Positions 43,885-52,244 of a DNA stretch of 64,000 nt are shown in pieces (positions within the stretch are counted from its first letter, which is position 1; each line of letters opens with the position of its first letter). The DNA is taken from NCBI RefSeq assembly GCF_016741935.1, contig NZ_JAERRG010000028.1, positions 1 to 64,000 on the forward strand, written 5' to 3'. Position numbers and translations under genes: made by a program. The notes under the pieces were generated by a model. That model had not been told where the DNA came from, made no database searches, and was given only the letters and a program-made list of their open reading frames with translations. The stretch is from Streptomyces endocoffeicus (GTDB lineage: Bacteria; Actinomycetota; Actinomycetes; Streptomycetales; Streptomycetaceae).

Positions 43885-45522
43885 TCAGTGGTGGCCGTGG
43901 CCACTGGTGATCTCGTGGTGCTCCTCCCGGGTCGGCTTCGGAATGACGTTGTCCCCGCCGTAGTAGCCCTTGGAGAGCTTCGAACGGAGCTTCTGGGAAG
44001 GCTTTATCTTCCGCTTGACCCCGTTCTCGTCGACCTCCGGGCCGATCTCGTAGGGCTCGGGCTGGTCGTGCTGGGTGAGCGTGTGCAGCTGCTCCTGCGA
44101 GAGCGGCTCGTGGACCTCGATGAACTCACCGTGCGGCAGCCGCTTGATGATGCCGGTCTCCCGGCCGTGCAGCACCTTGTCCTTGTCGCGCCGCTGGAGG
44201 CCGAGGCAGATCCGCTTGGTGGCGATGAACGCCAGGACCGGGCCGGCGAAGAAGCCGATCCGCACGAACCACGTGATCGAGTTGATCGACAGGTGGAAGT
44301 GGGTGGCCCACAGGTCGTTACCGCCACCGATCAGCATCACGAAGTACGCGGTCAGCCAGGCGACACCGAAGGCCGTACGGGTCGGGGCGTTGCGCGGGCG
44401 GTCCAGGATGTGGTGCTCACGCTTGTCGCCGGTGATCCAGGACTCGATGAACGGGTAGAGCCCGATCGCGAACAGGACCAGCGGGAAGAGCACGATCGGG
44501 ATGAACACGCCCAGGACGAGCGTGTGGCCCCAGGCGTTGATCTCCCAGCCGGGCATCACACGGACCAGACCCTCGGCGAAGCCCATGTACCAGTCGGGCT
44601 GGGCGCCGGTGGACACCTGGTCGGGCCGGTAGGGGCCGATGGTCCAGATCGGGTTGATGGTCGCGACCGCGGAGAGGACCGCGATCACACCGAAGACCAG
44701 GAAGAAGAAGCCGCCCGCCTTGGCCATGTAGACCGGCAGCAGAGGCATGCCGACGACGTTCTTCTCGGTCTTTCCGGCCCCGGGGTACTGCGTGTGCTTG
44801 TGGTAGAAGACCAGGATCAGGTGCGCCACCAGCAGGCCGAGCATGATGCCCGGCAGCAGCAGGACATGGACCGGGTAGAGCCTCGCGATGAGGTCCGTGC
44901 CGGGGAACTCGCCGCCGAAGACGAACATCGAGATGTAGGTGCCGACCACCGGGATCGACAGGAACACACCCTCGATGAACCGCAGACCGGTGCCGGAGAG
45001 CAGGTCGTCGGGGAGCGAGTAGCCGGTGAAGCCGGTCAGCATGCCGAGGAAGAACAGCAGGAAGCCGAACAGCCAGTTGATCTCACGCGGCTTGCGGAAC
45101 GCACCGGTGAAGAACACGCGCATCATGTGCGTGAACATGCCGGCGAGGAAGACCAGCGCGGCCCAGTGGTGGATCTGCCGGATCAGCAGACCGCCCCGCA
45201 CCTCGAAGCTGATGTCGAGGGTCGACTTGAACGCGTCGGACATCCGCACGCCCTGCATGGGGACGTACGGGCCCTCGTAGACGACCTCCGACATGCTGGG
45301 GTGGAAGAACAGCGTCAGGTACACACCCGTGAGGATGATGACGATGAAGCTGTAGAGGCAGACCTCGCCCAGCATGAAGGACCAGTGGTCCGGGAAGATC
45401 TTGCGCATATTGGCCTTGGCCAGGCTGTAGATGCCCAGCCGGCCATCGGCCCAGTCCGCGACGCGCTCACCCGCGGGCGCTTTGCCCCGGCGCTGCGCGG
45501 CGGTGTCGCTTGAAGTACTCAT
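43885..45522 (-). CDS. qcrB: Cytochrome bc1 complex cytochrome b subunit
   Basis: 545 residues, the haem b subunit of the menaquinol-cytochrome c reductase. The membrane helices carry the haem His ligands in RQIHHWAALVFLAGMFTHMMRVF and LLPGIMLGLLVAHLILVFYHKH, and PDWYMGFAEG replaces the PEWY loop of the quinol site, as in actinobacteria. A long cytoplasmic C-terminus of about 130 residues (GRETGIIKRLPHGEFIEVHEPLS onward) is also typical of the phylum. The ATG overlaps the qcrA stop (ATGA). It is the last gene of ctaE-qcrC-qcrA-qcrB. Confidence 0.97.
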   Translation of the reverse strand: MSTSSDTAAQRRGKAPAGERVADWADGRLGIYSLAKANMRKIFPDHWSFMLGEVCLYSFIVIILTGVYLTLFFHPSMSEVVYEGPYVPMQGVRMSDAFKSTLDISFEVRGGLLIRQIHHWAALVFLAGMFTHMMRVFFTGAFRKPREINWLFGFLLFFLGMLTGFTGYSLPDDLLSGTGLRFIEGVFLSIPVVGTYISMFVFGGEFPGTDLIARLYPVHVLLLPGIMLGLLVAHLILVFYHKHTQYPGAGKTEKNVVGMPLLPVYMAKAGGFFFLVFGVIAVLSAVATINPIWTIGPYRPDQVSTGAQPDWYMGFAEGLVRVMPGWEINAWGHTLVLGVFIPIVLFPLVLFAIGLYPFIESWITGDKREHHILDRPRNAPTRTAFGVAWLTAYFVMLIGGGNDLWATHFHLSINSITWFVRIGFFAGPVLAFIATKRICLGLQRRDKDKVLHGRETGIIKRLPHGEFIEVHEPLSQEQLHTLTQHDQPEPYEIGPEVDENGVKRKIKPSQKLRSKLSKGYYGGDNVIPKPTREEHHEITSGHGHH

Positions 45523-46574
45523 CCGCGCTCCCAGTAAGCAGGACCGACGGGCTCCGAGAAGTCGCCCATGGCTTCGAGGTACCCCTGGTCGTTGGCCTTG
45601 ATCCGCAGCTGCGGCAGCGCGTGACCGGCCGGACCGAAGATCACTCGGCCACCGTCGGAGAGGTCGAAGGTCGACTGGTGGCAGGGGCACAGGACGTGGT
45701 GGGTCTGCTGCTCATAGAGGTTGATCGGGCAGCCGACGTGGGTGCAGATCTTGGAGAACGCCACGATGCCCTCGTGCGACCAGTCCAGTTCGCGCTTGTC
45801 CTTGATGTTCTCCGGCTGCAGCCGGACCAGCATCAGGGCGGCCTTGGCGATCTCCGTCTGGAAGTCGTGCTGCTCCTCGCTCATGCCCTCCGGCATGGCG
45901 AAGGTGAGCGAGCCGACGGCGATGTCCTCGGGGCGCAGCGGCTGCATCGTGTTGTAGTTCATCAGCCGCTTGCCCTTGGCCCACTTGGTGTGCCGGAGCT
46001 TGGTGCCCGGCAGCGGACCGAGGTCACGCAGCAGCACGATGCCGGAGAGCGGCACCAGCGCGAGCGCGCCGAAGAGGGTGTTGCGGGCCAGCTTGCGCCG
46101 GCCGAAGCCGGACTCCTTGGCGCCGGTGGCGAAGTCCTCGAGGACCTTCGACTTGACCTCGGGGCCGGCCTCGATGGGGTGGCGCTCGTCGGCGACCTCC
46201 ACATCGGACATCAGGGTGCGGGCCCAGTGGACCGCGCCCGCGCCGATGGTGAACAGCGCGATGCCGAGCGTCAGCCCCAGCGCGAAGTTCAGCGCGCTGA
46301 TGTGCCCGATCGGGAAGACGTAGATGTACCTGTCGACCGGGAGTGCCACATACGCGGCGATGAAGGCGATCGTGGCCAGCATCGAGACCGTGAAGAGCAG
46401 GGCGACGGTGCGCTCGGACCGCCGCGCGGCCCGCTCGTCGATGTCCTGCACACGGTGCTCGTGCGGGGGCAGCCCCGGGTCGGCGAACGGGTCCTCGGCC
46501 GGCCTTACGGCACTCTCGGCCCCCCGCGCTTCCGGCAGCTTGTCTTCTGCTTCTGAAATCTCGTGGCTACTCAT
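45519..46574 (-). CDS. qcrA: Cytochrome bc1 complex Rieske iron-sulfur subunit
   Basis: 351 residues. Three N-terminal membrane helices (the third around FGALALVPLSGIVLLRDLG), then the Rieske domain with the [2Fe-2S] ligands in CTHVGCPINLYE and CPCHQSTFDL, and GPAGHALPQL. It moves electrons from menaquinol to the haem c subunit. Three helices, not one, is the actinobacterial form. Overlaps qcrC (ATGA) and qcrB, so translation is coupled. Confidence 0.97.
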   Translation of the reverse strand: MSSHEISEAEDKLPEARGAESAVRPAEDPFADPGLPPHEHRVQDIDERAARRSERTVALLFTVSMLATIAFIAAYVALPVDRYIYVFPIGHISALNFALGLTLGIALFTIGAGAVHWARTLMSDVEVADERHPIEAGPEVKSKVLEDFATGAKESGFGRRKLARNTLFGALALVPLSGIVLLRDLGPLPGTKLRHTKWAKGKRLMNYNTMQPLRPEDIAVGSLTFAMPEGMSEEQHDFQTEIAKAALMLVRLQPENIKDKRELDWSHEGIVAFSKICTHVGCPINLYEQQTHHVLCPCHQSTFDLSDGGRVIFGPAGHALPQLRIKANDQGYLEAMGDFSEPVGPAYWERG

Positions 46575-47380
46575 GACTTCTTGGCCTTTGCGGTCCGGGC
46601 GGCGACCCAGATGGTGAGGACGATCATCACGCCCATGCCGAAGACCCAGCCGAACAGACCCTCGCTCACCGGGCCGAGCCCGCCGAGCTCAAGACCCCCG
46701 GGGGTCTTGCTCTTGTCGCTGTTGACCGTGTCGAGGTAGGCGATGATGTCCTGCTTGTTCTTCTCCGGCATCACGGTGTCGGGGAAGGAGGGCATGTTCT
46801 GCGGGCCGGTCTGCATGGCCTCGTAGAGATGCTTGGGGCTGACCCCGTCGAGAGCCGGCGCGAACTTGCCGTTGGTGAGGGCACCACCCTTACCGGCGAA
46901 GTTGTGGCACTGCGCGCAGTTCGTGCGGAAGAGCTCCCCGCCCTTCGCGACGTCCGCGCCGTCCGGGCTGTACTCGCTCTTGGTGGGCGTCACCGGACCC
47001 GCACCGAGCGACGCGATGTACGCCGCGAGCTGCTCGATCTCGGCGTCCGAGTAGATCTTCTTCTTCTTCGGCACCTGGGCGCCGGGCTGCTGCGCCGGCA
47101 TGCGGCCGGTGCCGACCTGGAAGTCCACGGCGGCGGAGCCGACGCCGACCAGGCTCGGGCCGTCAGAGGTCCCCTGACCGCCCGTGCCGTGGCAGCTGGC
47201 GCAGCCGACGGCGTAGAGCTTCTTGCCCTCCTCGATGGCGAGGGACTGGGCGGAGCTGTCGTCGGCCTTCGCCTCGCTCGGCGAAAACGCGGCGTACAGC
47301 CCCCCAGTGACCGCCAGCGCGAAGAGTAGGACGACGAGCGCAGCCAGCGGATGGCGCCGTCGTGCGGAGAGCTTTTTCAC
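46571..47380 (-). CDS. qcrC: Cytochrome bc1 complex dihaem cytochrome c subunit
   Basis: 269 residues. An N-terminal signal anchor (PLAALVVLLFALAVTGGLYA), two c-type haem sites CASCHG and CAQCHN each with distal Met downstream, and a C-terminal membrane helix (GLFGWVFGMGVMIVLTIWVA). It takes the place of separate cytochrome c and passes electrons to the aa3 oxidase within a supercomplex. The start is GTG at 47380 with a weak CGGGG upstream. It follows ctaE by 69 bp. Confidence 0.97.
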   Translation of the reverse strand: MKKLSARRRHPLAALVVLLFALAVTGGLYAAFSPSEAKADDSSAQSLAIEEGKKLYAVGCASCHGTGGQGTSDGPSLVGVGSAAVDFQVGTGRMPAQQPGAQVPKKKKIYSDAEIEQLAAYIASLGAGPVTPTKSEYSPDGADVAKGGELFRTNCAQCHNFAGKGGALTNGKFAPALDGVSPKHLYEAMQTGPQNMPSFPDTVMPEKNKQDIIAYLDTVNSDKSKTPGGLELGGLGPVSEGLFGWVFGMGVMIVLTIWVAARTAKAKKS

Positions 47381-47449
47381 GGATTACCCCGGTGTCAGGA
47401 TCTTCTGCGTCGATGCTGTTAAGGACGTGATTCCGGTGCGGTGACCGGC

Positions 47450-48070
47450 TTACTTGATCATGTAGATCGTGGCGAAGAGGCCGATCCAGACGACATCGAC
47501 GAAGTGCCAGTAATAGGACACGACGATGGCCGCCGTCGCCTGCTGGTGGGTGAACCTCTTGGCCGCGTACGTCCTGCCCAGGACAAGCAGGAAGGCGATC
47601 AGGCCGCCCGTCACATGCATGCCGTGGAAGCCGGTGGTCAGGTAGAACACCGAGCCGTAGGGGTCGGAGGAGAGCGAAAGCCCGTCCTTCTTGACCAGCT
47701 CGGTGTATTCGAAGATCTGACCGCCGATGAAGATCGCGCCCATGATGAAGGTGATCACGAACCAGGAGCGCAGCTTCTTCACGTCGCCGCGCTCGGCGGC
47801 GAAGACGCCGAGCTGGCAGGTGAGGGAGGAGAGCACCAGGATCGTGGTGTTCGTCGCCGAGAACGGGAAGTTCAGCGAGGACGCCATTTCCTTCCAGTGC
47901 TCGGCGCCGGTCACCGATCGCAGGGTGAAGTACATCGCGAAGAGGGCCGCGAAGAACATCAGCTCGGAACTCAGCCAGATGATGGTTCCGACGCTGGTGA
48001 GGTTCGGCCGGTTGACCGACGGGTGCGCGTGCCCGGTTTCTACTGTCGTTGCTGTCGCCACGACCGACAT
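47450..48070 (-). CDS. ctaE: Cytochrome c oxidase subunit III
   Basis: 206 residues with about five membrane helices (GTIIWLSSELMFFAALFAMYF, TILVLSSLTCQLGVF and others, then TGFHGMHVTGGLIAF and YYWHFVDVVWIGLF). It stabilises the aa3 oxidase. It heads the ctaE-qcrCAB operon. The ATG lies inside a perfect 21-bp palindrome, and no convincing ribosome binding site is present. A TTGACA -35 element lies about 50 bp upstream. A receiver-like gene is transcribed divergently. Confidence 0.96.
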   Translation of the reverse strand: MSVVATATTVETGHAHPSVNRPNLTSVGTIIWLSSELMFFAALFAMYFTLRSVTGAEHWKEMASSLNFPFSATNTTILVLSSLTCQLGVFAAERGDVKKLRSWFVITFIMGAIFIGGQIFEYTELVKKDGLSLSSDPYGSVFYLTTGFHGMHVTGGLIAFLLVLGRTYAAKRFTHQQATAAIVVSYYWHFVDVVWIGLFATIYMIK

Positions 48071-48081
48071 TATGTCGGTCG
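48061..48081. promoter_or_regulatory. Perfect 21-bp palindrome over the ctaE start codon
   Basis: Arms CGACCGACAT and ATGTCGGTCG with a single central T. The ctaE ATG (minus strand) is within it. It may be an operator in the shared promoter region or an mRNA hairpin that hides the start. Confidence 0.65.
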
Positions 48082-48118
48082 CTTATCCAGCGCTCACTCC
48101 CGGGGGTCCCGTTCGGAG

Positions 48119-48124
48119 TGTCAA
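48119..48124 (-). promoter_or_regulatory. Candidate -35 element for the ctaE-qcrCAB operon
   Basis: TTGACA, an exact consensus -35 on the minus strand, about 49 bp before the ctaE ATG. A matching -10 is weak (GGGAGT at 17-bp spacing). Confidence 0.35.
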
Positions 48125-48281
48125 GGGCCGCGTCATGGACATCGACCCTGCTCGTCGGGGCTGTTCCGGACAGTCCCTCGAAGGAGGGAGAGATCCGTAC
48201 GCCCCCTCCTCCGGACGGCTGTACGGGAGTAGCATCCGCCTCAGGAGCCCGGCAGATCACTTACTTCGCCCGGAGGACATG

Positions 48282-48683
48282 ATGCGGCCCACCGCGACGG
48301 TGCTGGTCTACAGCGATGACGTGAGCACCCGCGAGCAGGTGCGCCTGGCGGCCGGGCGCCGGCCCGCCGCCGATGTACCCCCGGTGGAGTTCCTGGAGTG
48401 CGCCACCCTCCCGGCCGTTCTCTCGGCACTGGAGGAGGGCGGCATCGACGCCTGTGTGCTGGACGGCGAGTCGGCGCCCGCGGGCGGGATGGGCGTCTGC
48501 CGGCAGATCAAGGACGAGATCTTCCAGTGCCCGCCGGTGCTGCTGCTCATCGGCCGCCCGCAGGACGCCTGGCTGGCCACCTGGAGCCGTGCGGAGGCCG
48601 CGGTCACGCATCCGGTGGACCCGGTGGCCCTGGCGGACGCGCTGGCCGGGCTGCTCCGCAAGCGGCTCTCCGTGGGCGCCTGA
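48282..48683 (+). CDS. Receiver-like (pseudo-response-regulator) protein
   Basis: 133 residues. The CheY-like plan is visible: the acidic pair in VLVYSDDVST, a central strand with DACVLDGESAPAGGMGVC in which Asp stands at the phospho-acceptor site, LLLIGRPQDAW and a proline switch with VTHPVDPVALADAL, where the usual Lys is His. There is no output domain. The altered Lys suggests phosphorylation-independent or altered switching. Two adjacent ATGs follow GGAGG; the second (48282) has the better spacing. It is divergent from ctaE and convergent with the L,D-transpeptidase gene. Confidence 0.83.
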   Translation: MRPTATVLVYSDDVSTREQVRLAAGRRPAADVPPVEFLECATLPAVLSALEEGGIDACVLDGESAPAGGMGVCRQIKDEIFQCPPVLLLIGRPQDAWLATWSRAEAAVTHPVDPVALADALAGLLRKRLSVGA

Positions 48684-48705
48684 CCGCACCGTCCGCACCG
48701 TCCGC

Positions 48706-49953
48706 TCAGACCTGGGGCCGGAGCCGGGCGGAGTCGGCGGGGGTGGCGTCGGACTGACCGGAGGCGACGGCGCTGCCCTTGCGCCAGTCCGCCCAGGCCA
48801 TGTTCCAGTCGCCGTAGCCGTTGTCGAATGTCGCCATGTCGTCTCCGTTGCTGTGCATCACCTGGACGATGTCGCCCAGGCGCACGGTGTTGAAGAACCA
48901 CTGGGCGTTCGCCGTGCTCATGCCCGTGCAGCCGTGGCTGACGTTGGCATAGCCCTGCGAACCGGTGGACCAGGGCGCGGCATGGACGTATTCACCGCTC
49001 TTGGTGACCCGGGCGGCCCAGTAGACCATCAGGTCGTAGGAGCCCGCGCCGAGGCCGATGCTGGCGCCCGTCATCCGTACGGCGGATTCCTTGGCCAGGA
49101 TGACCTTGATGCCGTTCCGGGTGTCGAATCCGGGCATACCGGTGGTGATCGGAATGGTCCGGATCGGCACCCCGTTGCGCTTCACCGTCATCTGGTGGGT
49201 GCCGGAGTCGGTGAGGGCCTCGAGGCGGTCGCCGGTGGTCAGCCGCAGCGACTTGGCCTCGCCGCCGTAGAGCCCACCGCCGATCCGGATGCCCTTGAGG
49301 TTGGAGTGGACCGTGATGGTGGCGTGGGCGGGCCAGTACTCCTGCGGGCGGTAGTGCAGGTTCCGGCTGTTCACCCAGTGCCAGACGCCCTCCACCGCGG
49401 GCCGTGCGTCCACCTTCAGGGCGCGCTCGATCACGGCGCGGGCCGAGGGGTCCTTGACGGGCCGGCTCAGCTTGGCCGTGATGGGCTGCCCCACCCCGTA
49501 CTCCCCCGCCTTGGGGCCGAAGGTGACCTTCAGCAGCCGGTGGGCGGAGCTGGTGGTGAAGTCGACGGTACGGCGGCCCGGAGCGCCGCCTCCGTCCTCT
49601 GTGGACACCTTCAGCGTGTAGTGGGCGCCCGCGGCCAGCGGCACGGTGCTGCGCCAGTGCCTGCCGTCGTCGGTCAGCTCACCCCGTACGTAGCGGCCCG
49701 CGGCGTCGGTGGCCGTGACATCCGTGATCCGGCTGTCGTCGTCCTTGGCCGTCACTTCGAGCGGCTTGTCCGGATTGGCCTTGCGGCCGTCGCCGTCACC
49801 GCTGAACGAGATCTGATCGGCGGCGTCGTACGGCTTGGCGGACAGGGGGTCGGGGGATCCCCCGCATCCGCTCAGACCCGCTATCAGCGGCGCCACCAGC
49901 AGGGCGCAGGTCAGCACCGCCCGGCTTCTGAGTGATCGAGGTGTGTGGCTCAT
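48706..49953 (-). CDS. ldt: L,D-transpeptidase lipoprotein
   Basis: 415 residues. A lipobox GLSGC near residue 27 is followed by two Ig-like domains (about 45-150 and 150-255, Ldt-Mt2 type) and a YkuD catalytic domain with SHGCTGMSTANAQWF carrying the Cys and TPI-like GMPGFDTRNGIKVI. It makes 3-3 crosslinks in peptidoglycan outside the membrane. The start ATG is leaderless (TACGTT, 6 nt). It lies between the two halves of the respiratory block, ctaE and ctaF, on the same strand as both. Confidence 0.94.
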   Translation of the reverse strand: MSHTPRSLRSRAVLTCALLVAPLIAGLSGCGGSPDPLSAKPYDAADQISFSGDGDGRKANPDKPLEVTAKDDDSRITDVTATDAAGRYVRGELTDDGRHWRSTVPLAAGAHYTLKVSTEDGGGAPGRRTVDFTTSSAHRLLKVTFGPKAGEYGVGQPITAKLSRPVKDPSARAVIERALKVDARPAVEGVWHWVNSRNLHYRPQEYWPAHATITVHSNLKGIRIGGGLYGGEAKSLRLTTGDRLEALTDSGTHQMTVKRNGVPIRTIPITTGMPGFDTRNGIKVILAKESAVRMTGASIGLGAGSYDLMVYWAARVTKSGEYVHAAPWSTGSQGYANVSHGCTGMSTANAQWFFNTVRLGDIVQVMHSNGDDMATFDNGYGDWNMAWADWRKGSAVASGQSDATPADSARLRPQV

Positions 49954-49959
49954 GGAGCC

Positions 49960-49965
49960 AACGTA
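49960..49965 (-). promoter_or_regulatory. -10 box for leaderless L,D-transpeptidase gene
   Basis: TACGTT lies 6 nt before the ATG at 49953. Confidence 0.5.
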
Positions 49966-50047
49966 AGAAGGGTGTCCGGGAACGGCGCGCGGAGTGCGGC
50001 ACCGGAGTGAACCGGCGGCCCCGGCGGGGCCGTGCGGGCCCACGACG

Positions 50048-50095
50048 TACGAGCGGGGTCCGGACACCTGGGGAGGTGTCCGGACCCCGCTCGTA
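50048..50095. terminator. Very long terminator after ctaF
   Basis: A perfect 22-bp stem (TACGAGCGGGGTCC continued by GGACACCT, and its complement) around GGGG, 15 bp beyond the ctaF stop. It closes the ctaC-ctaD-ctaF transcript. Confidence 0.88.
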
Positions 50096-50109
50096 TCAGC
50101 CGGTCAGGG

Positions 50110-50508
50110 CTACTGGTTGGCGTTCTCGCCGCGGTAGTACTCGAAGACCCAGCCGAAGAGGCCGATCATGATGATCGGGGCCGAGAAGAAGAGCAGCCAC
50201 CAGCCGAAGATCACGCCCAGGAACGCCATGGCACCGCCGACGCCGAGGGAGAGCGGCTGCCAGCTGTGCGGGGAGAAGAATCCCAGCTCGCCGGCGTCGT
50301 CCGCGACATCCGCGTCCTTGTTGTCCTGCGCACCGACATCCACCCGGCGAGCCGTGAAGGCCAGGTAGTAGCCGATCATGATGCTCAGCCCGAAGGCCAG
50401 GAAGAGCGCCGTGGTGCCGGCCGGCTCCTTCGACCACACGCCATAGACGATCGCCATGACGAGGATGAAGACGGCCAGCCAGATGAACATCCGGCCTTGG
50501 ACCTTCAC
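50110..50508 (-). CDS. ctaF: Cytochrome c oxidase subunit IV (actinobacterial CtaF)
   Basis: 132 residues with four membrane helices (MFIWLAVFILVMAIVYGVW, ALFLAFGLSIMIGYYLAF, and two in the MAFLGVIFGWWLLFFSAPIIMIGLFGWVF stretch). It is the actinobacterial fourth subunit of aa3 oxidase. GTG overlaps the ctaD stop (GTGA). Confidence 0.93.
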   Translation of the reverse strand: MKVQGRMFIWLAVFILVMAIVYGVWSKEPAGTTALFLAFGLSIMIGYYLAFTARRVDVGAQDNKDADVADDAGELGFFSPHSWQPLSLGVGGAMAFLGVIFGWWLLFFSAPIIMIGLFGWVFEYYRGENANQ

Positions 50509-52244
50509 TTGCCGGCCTCCTTACCACCCGCGAGGGCCTTGTCATCGTCAGGCGCACCGTGGTTCTCGAGCTGGTCGAGCGCCGCGATCTCCGGGTGGTG
50601 CAGGTCGAACGCCGGGGATTCGGAACGGATCCGCGGCAGGGTGAGGAAGTTGTGCCGCGGGGGCGGGCAGGAGGTCGCCCACTCCAGCGAACGGCCGTAG
50701 CCCCAGGGGTCGTCGACCTCGACCTTCTTGCCGTACTTGGCGGTCTTCCAGACGTTGTAGAGGAACGGCAGGATCGACAGGCCCAGCAGGAAGGAACTGA
50801 TGGTCGAGATGGTGTTCAGCGTGGTGATGCCGTCGGCCGCCAGGTAGTCGGCGTACCGGCGGGGCATGCCCTCGGCGCCCAGCCAGTGCTGCACCAGGAA
50901 CGTGCCGTGGAAGCCCACGAACAGCGTCCAGAAGGTGATCTTGCCGAGCCGTTCGTCCAGCATCTTGCCGGTCATCTTCGGCCACCAGAAGTGGAATCCG
51001 GCGAACATCGCGAAGACCACGGTGCCGAAGACCACGTAGTGGAAGTGGGCCACCACGAAGTACGAGTCGGAGACGTGGAAGTCCATCGGCGGCGACGCCA
51101 GGATCACACCGGTCAGACCACCGAAGGTGAAGGTGATCAGGAAGCCGACCGCCCATAGCATCGGGGTCTCGAAGCTCAGCGACCCCTTCCACATCGTGCC
51201 GATCCAGTTGAAGAACTTGATACCGGTCGGGACCGCGATGAGGAACGTCATGAACGAGAAGAACGGCAGTAGCACTCCGCCGGTGACATACATGTGGTGG
51301 GCCCACACCGTCACCGAGAGACCGGCGATCGAAATGGTCGCGGCGATCAGGGAGATGTAACCGAACATCGGCTTCCGGGAGAAGACCGGAATGACCTCGG
51401 AAATGATGCCGAAGAACGGCAGCGCGATGATGTACACCTCTGGATGGCCGAAGAACCAGAAGAGGTGTTGCCAGAGCAACGCTCCGCCATTGGCCGCGTC
51501 GAAGACATGCGCCCCGAATTTTCGGTCCGCCTCCAGGGCGAACAGCGCGGCGGCCAGCACCGGGAAGGCGAGCAGGACCAGCACCGCGGTCAGCAGCACG
51601 TTCCAGGTGAAGATCGGCATGCGGAACATGGTCATGCCGGGAGCGCGCATGCAGATGATCGTGGTGATGAAGTTGACCGCACCGAGGATCGTGCCGAAGC
51701 CGGAGAGGGCCAGACCCATGATCCACATGTCCGCGCCGATACCCGGCGAACGGACCGCGTCCGACAGCGGGGAGTAGGCGAACCAGCCGAAGTCGGCCGC
51801 GCCCTGCGGGGTCAGGAACCCGCCCACCGCGATCAGCGAACCGAAGAGGTACAGCCAGTACGCGAACATGTTCAGCCGCGGGAACGCCACATCGGGCGCA
51901 CCGATCTGCAGCGGCATGATCCAGTTCGTGAAGCCCGCGAACAGCGGGGTGGCGAACATCAGCAGCATGATCGTGCCATGCATGGTGAACGCCTGGTTGA
52001 ACTGCTCGTTCGACATGATCTGCGTACCCGGACGGGCCAGCTCGGCGCGCATGAAGAGCGCCATCAGGCCGCCGATGCAGAAGAACGCGAACGACGTGAC
52101 GAGGTAGAGCGTGCCGATCGTCTTGTGGTCCGTGGTGGTCAGCCACTTGACGACGACATTGCCCGGCTGCTTCCGACGTACCGGCGCTTCCCGCTCCTGC
52201 GAGGCGGTGGTGCCGGCACCCTGGGGTTCGTTGAGGATGCTCAC
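50505..52244 (-). CDS. ctaD: Cytochrome c oxidase subunit I
   Basis: 579 residues, twelve helices. Haem a and CuB ligands are visible in FTMHGTIMLLMF (His), WQHLFWFFGHPEVYI (His-Tyr pair of the CuB centre), WAHHMYVTG (two His) and YFVVAHFHYVVFG (two His). It reduces oxygen to water and pumps protons. The hydrophilic C-terminal extension of about 60 residues is normal for actinobacteria. GTG overlaps the ctaC stop and the ctaF start overlaps its stop, so the three are translationally coupled. Confidence 0.98.
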   Translation of the reverse strand: MSILNEPQGAGTTASQEREAPVRRKQPGNVVVKWLTTTDHKTIGTLYLVTSFAFFCIGGLMALFMRAELARPGTQIMSNEQFNQAFTMHGTIMLLMFATPLFAGFTNWIMPLQIGAPDVAFPRLNMFAYWLYLFGSLIAVGGFLTPQGAADFGWFAYSPLSDAVRSPGIGADMWIMGLALSGFGTILGAVNFITTIICMRAPGMTMFRMPIFTWNVLLTAVLVLLAFPVLAAALFALEADRKFGAHVFDAANGGALLWQHLFWFFGHPEVYIIALPFFGIISEVIPVFSRKPMFGYISLIAATISIAGLSVTVWAHHMYVTGGVLLPFFSFMTFLIAVPTGIKFFNWIGTMWKGSLSFETPMLWAVGFLITFTFGGLTGVILASPPMDFHVSDSYFVVAHFHYVVFGTVVFAMFAGFHFWWPKMTGKMLDERLGKITFWTLFVGFHGTFLVQHWLGAEGMPRRYADYLAADGITTLNTISTISSFLLGLSILPFLYNVWKTAKYGKKVEVDDPWGYGRSLEWATSCPPPRHNFLTLPRIRSESPAFDLHHPEIAALDQLENHGAPDDDKALAGGKEAGK

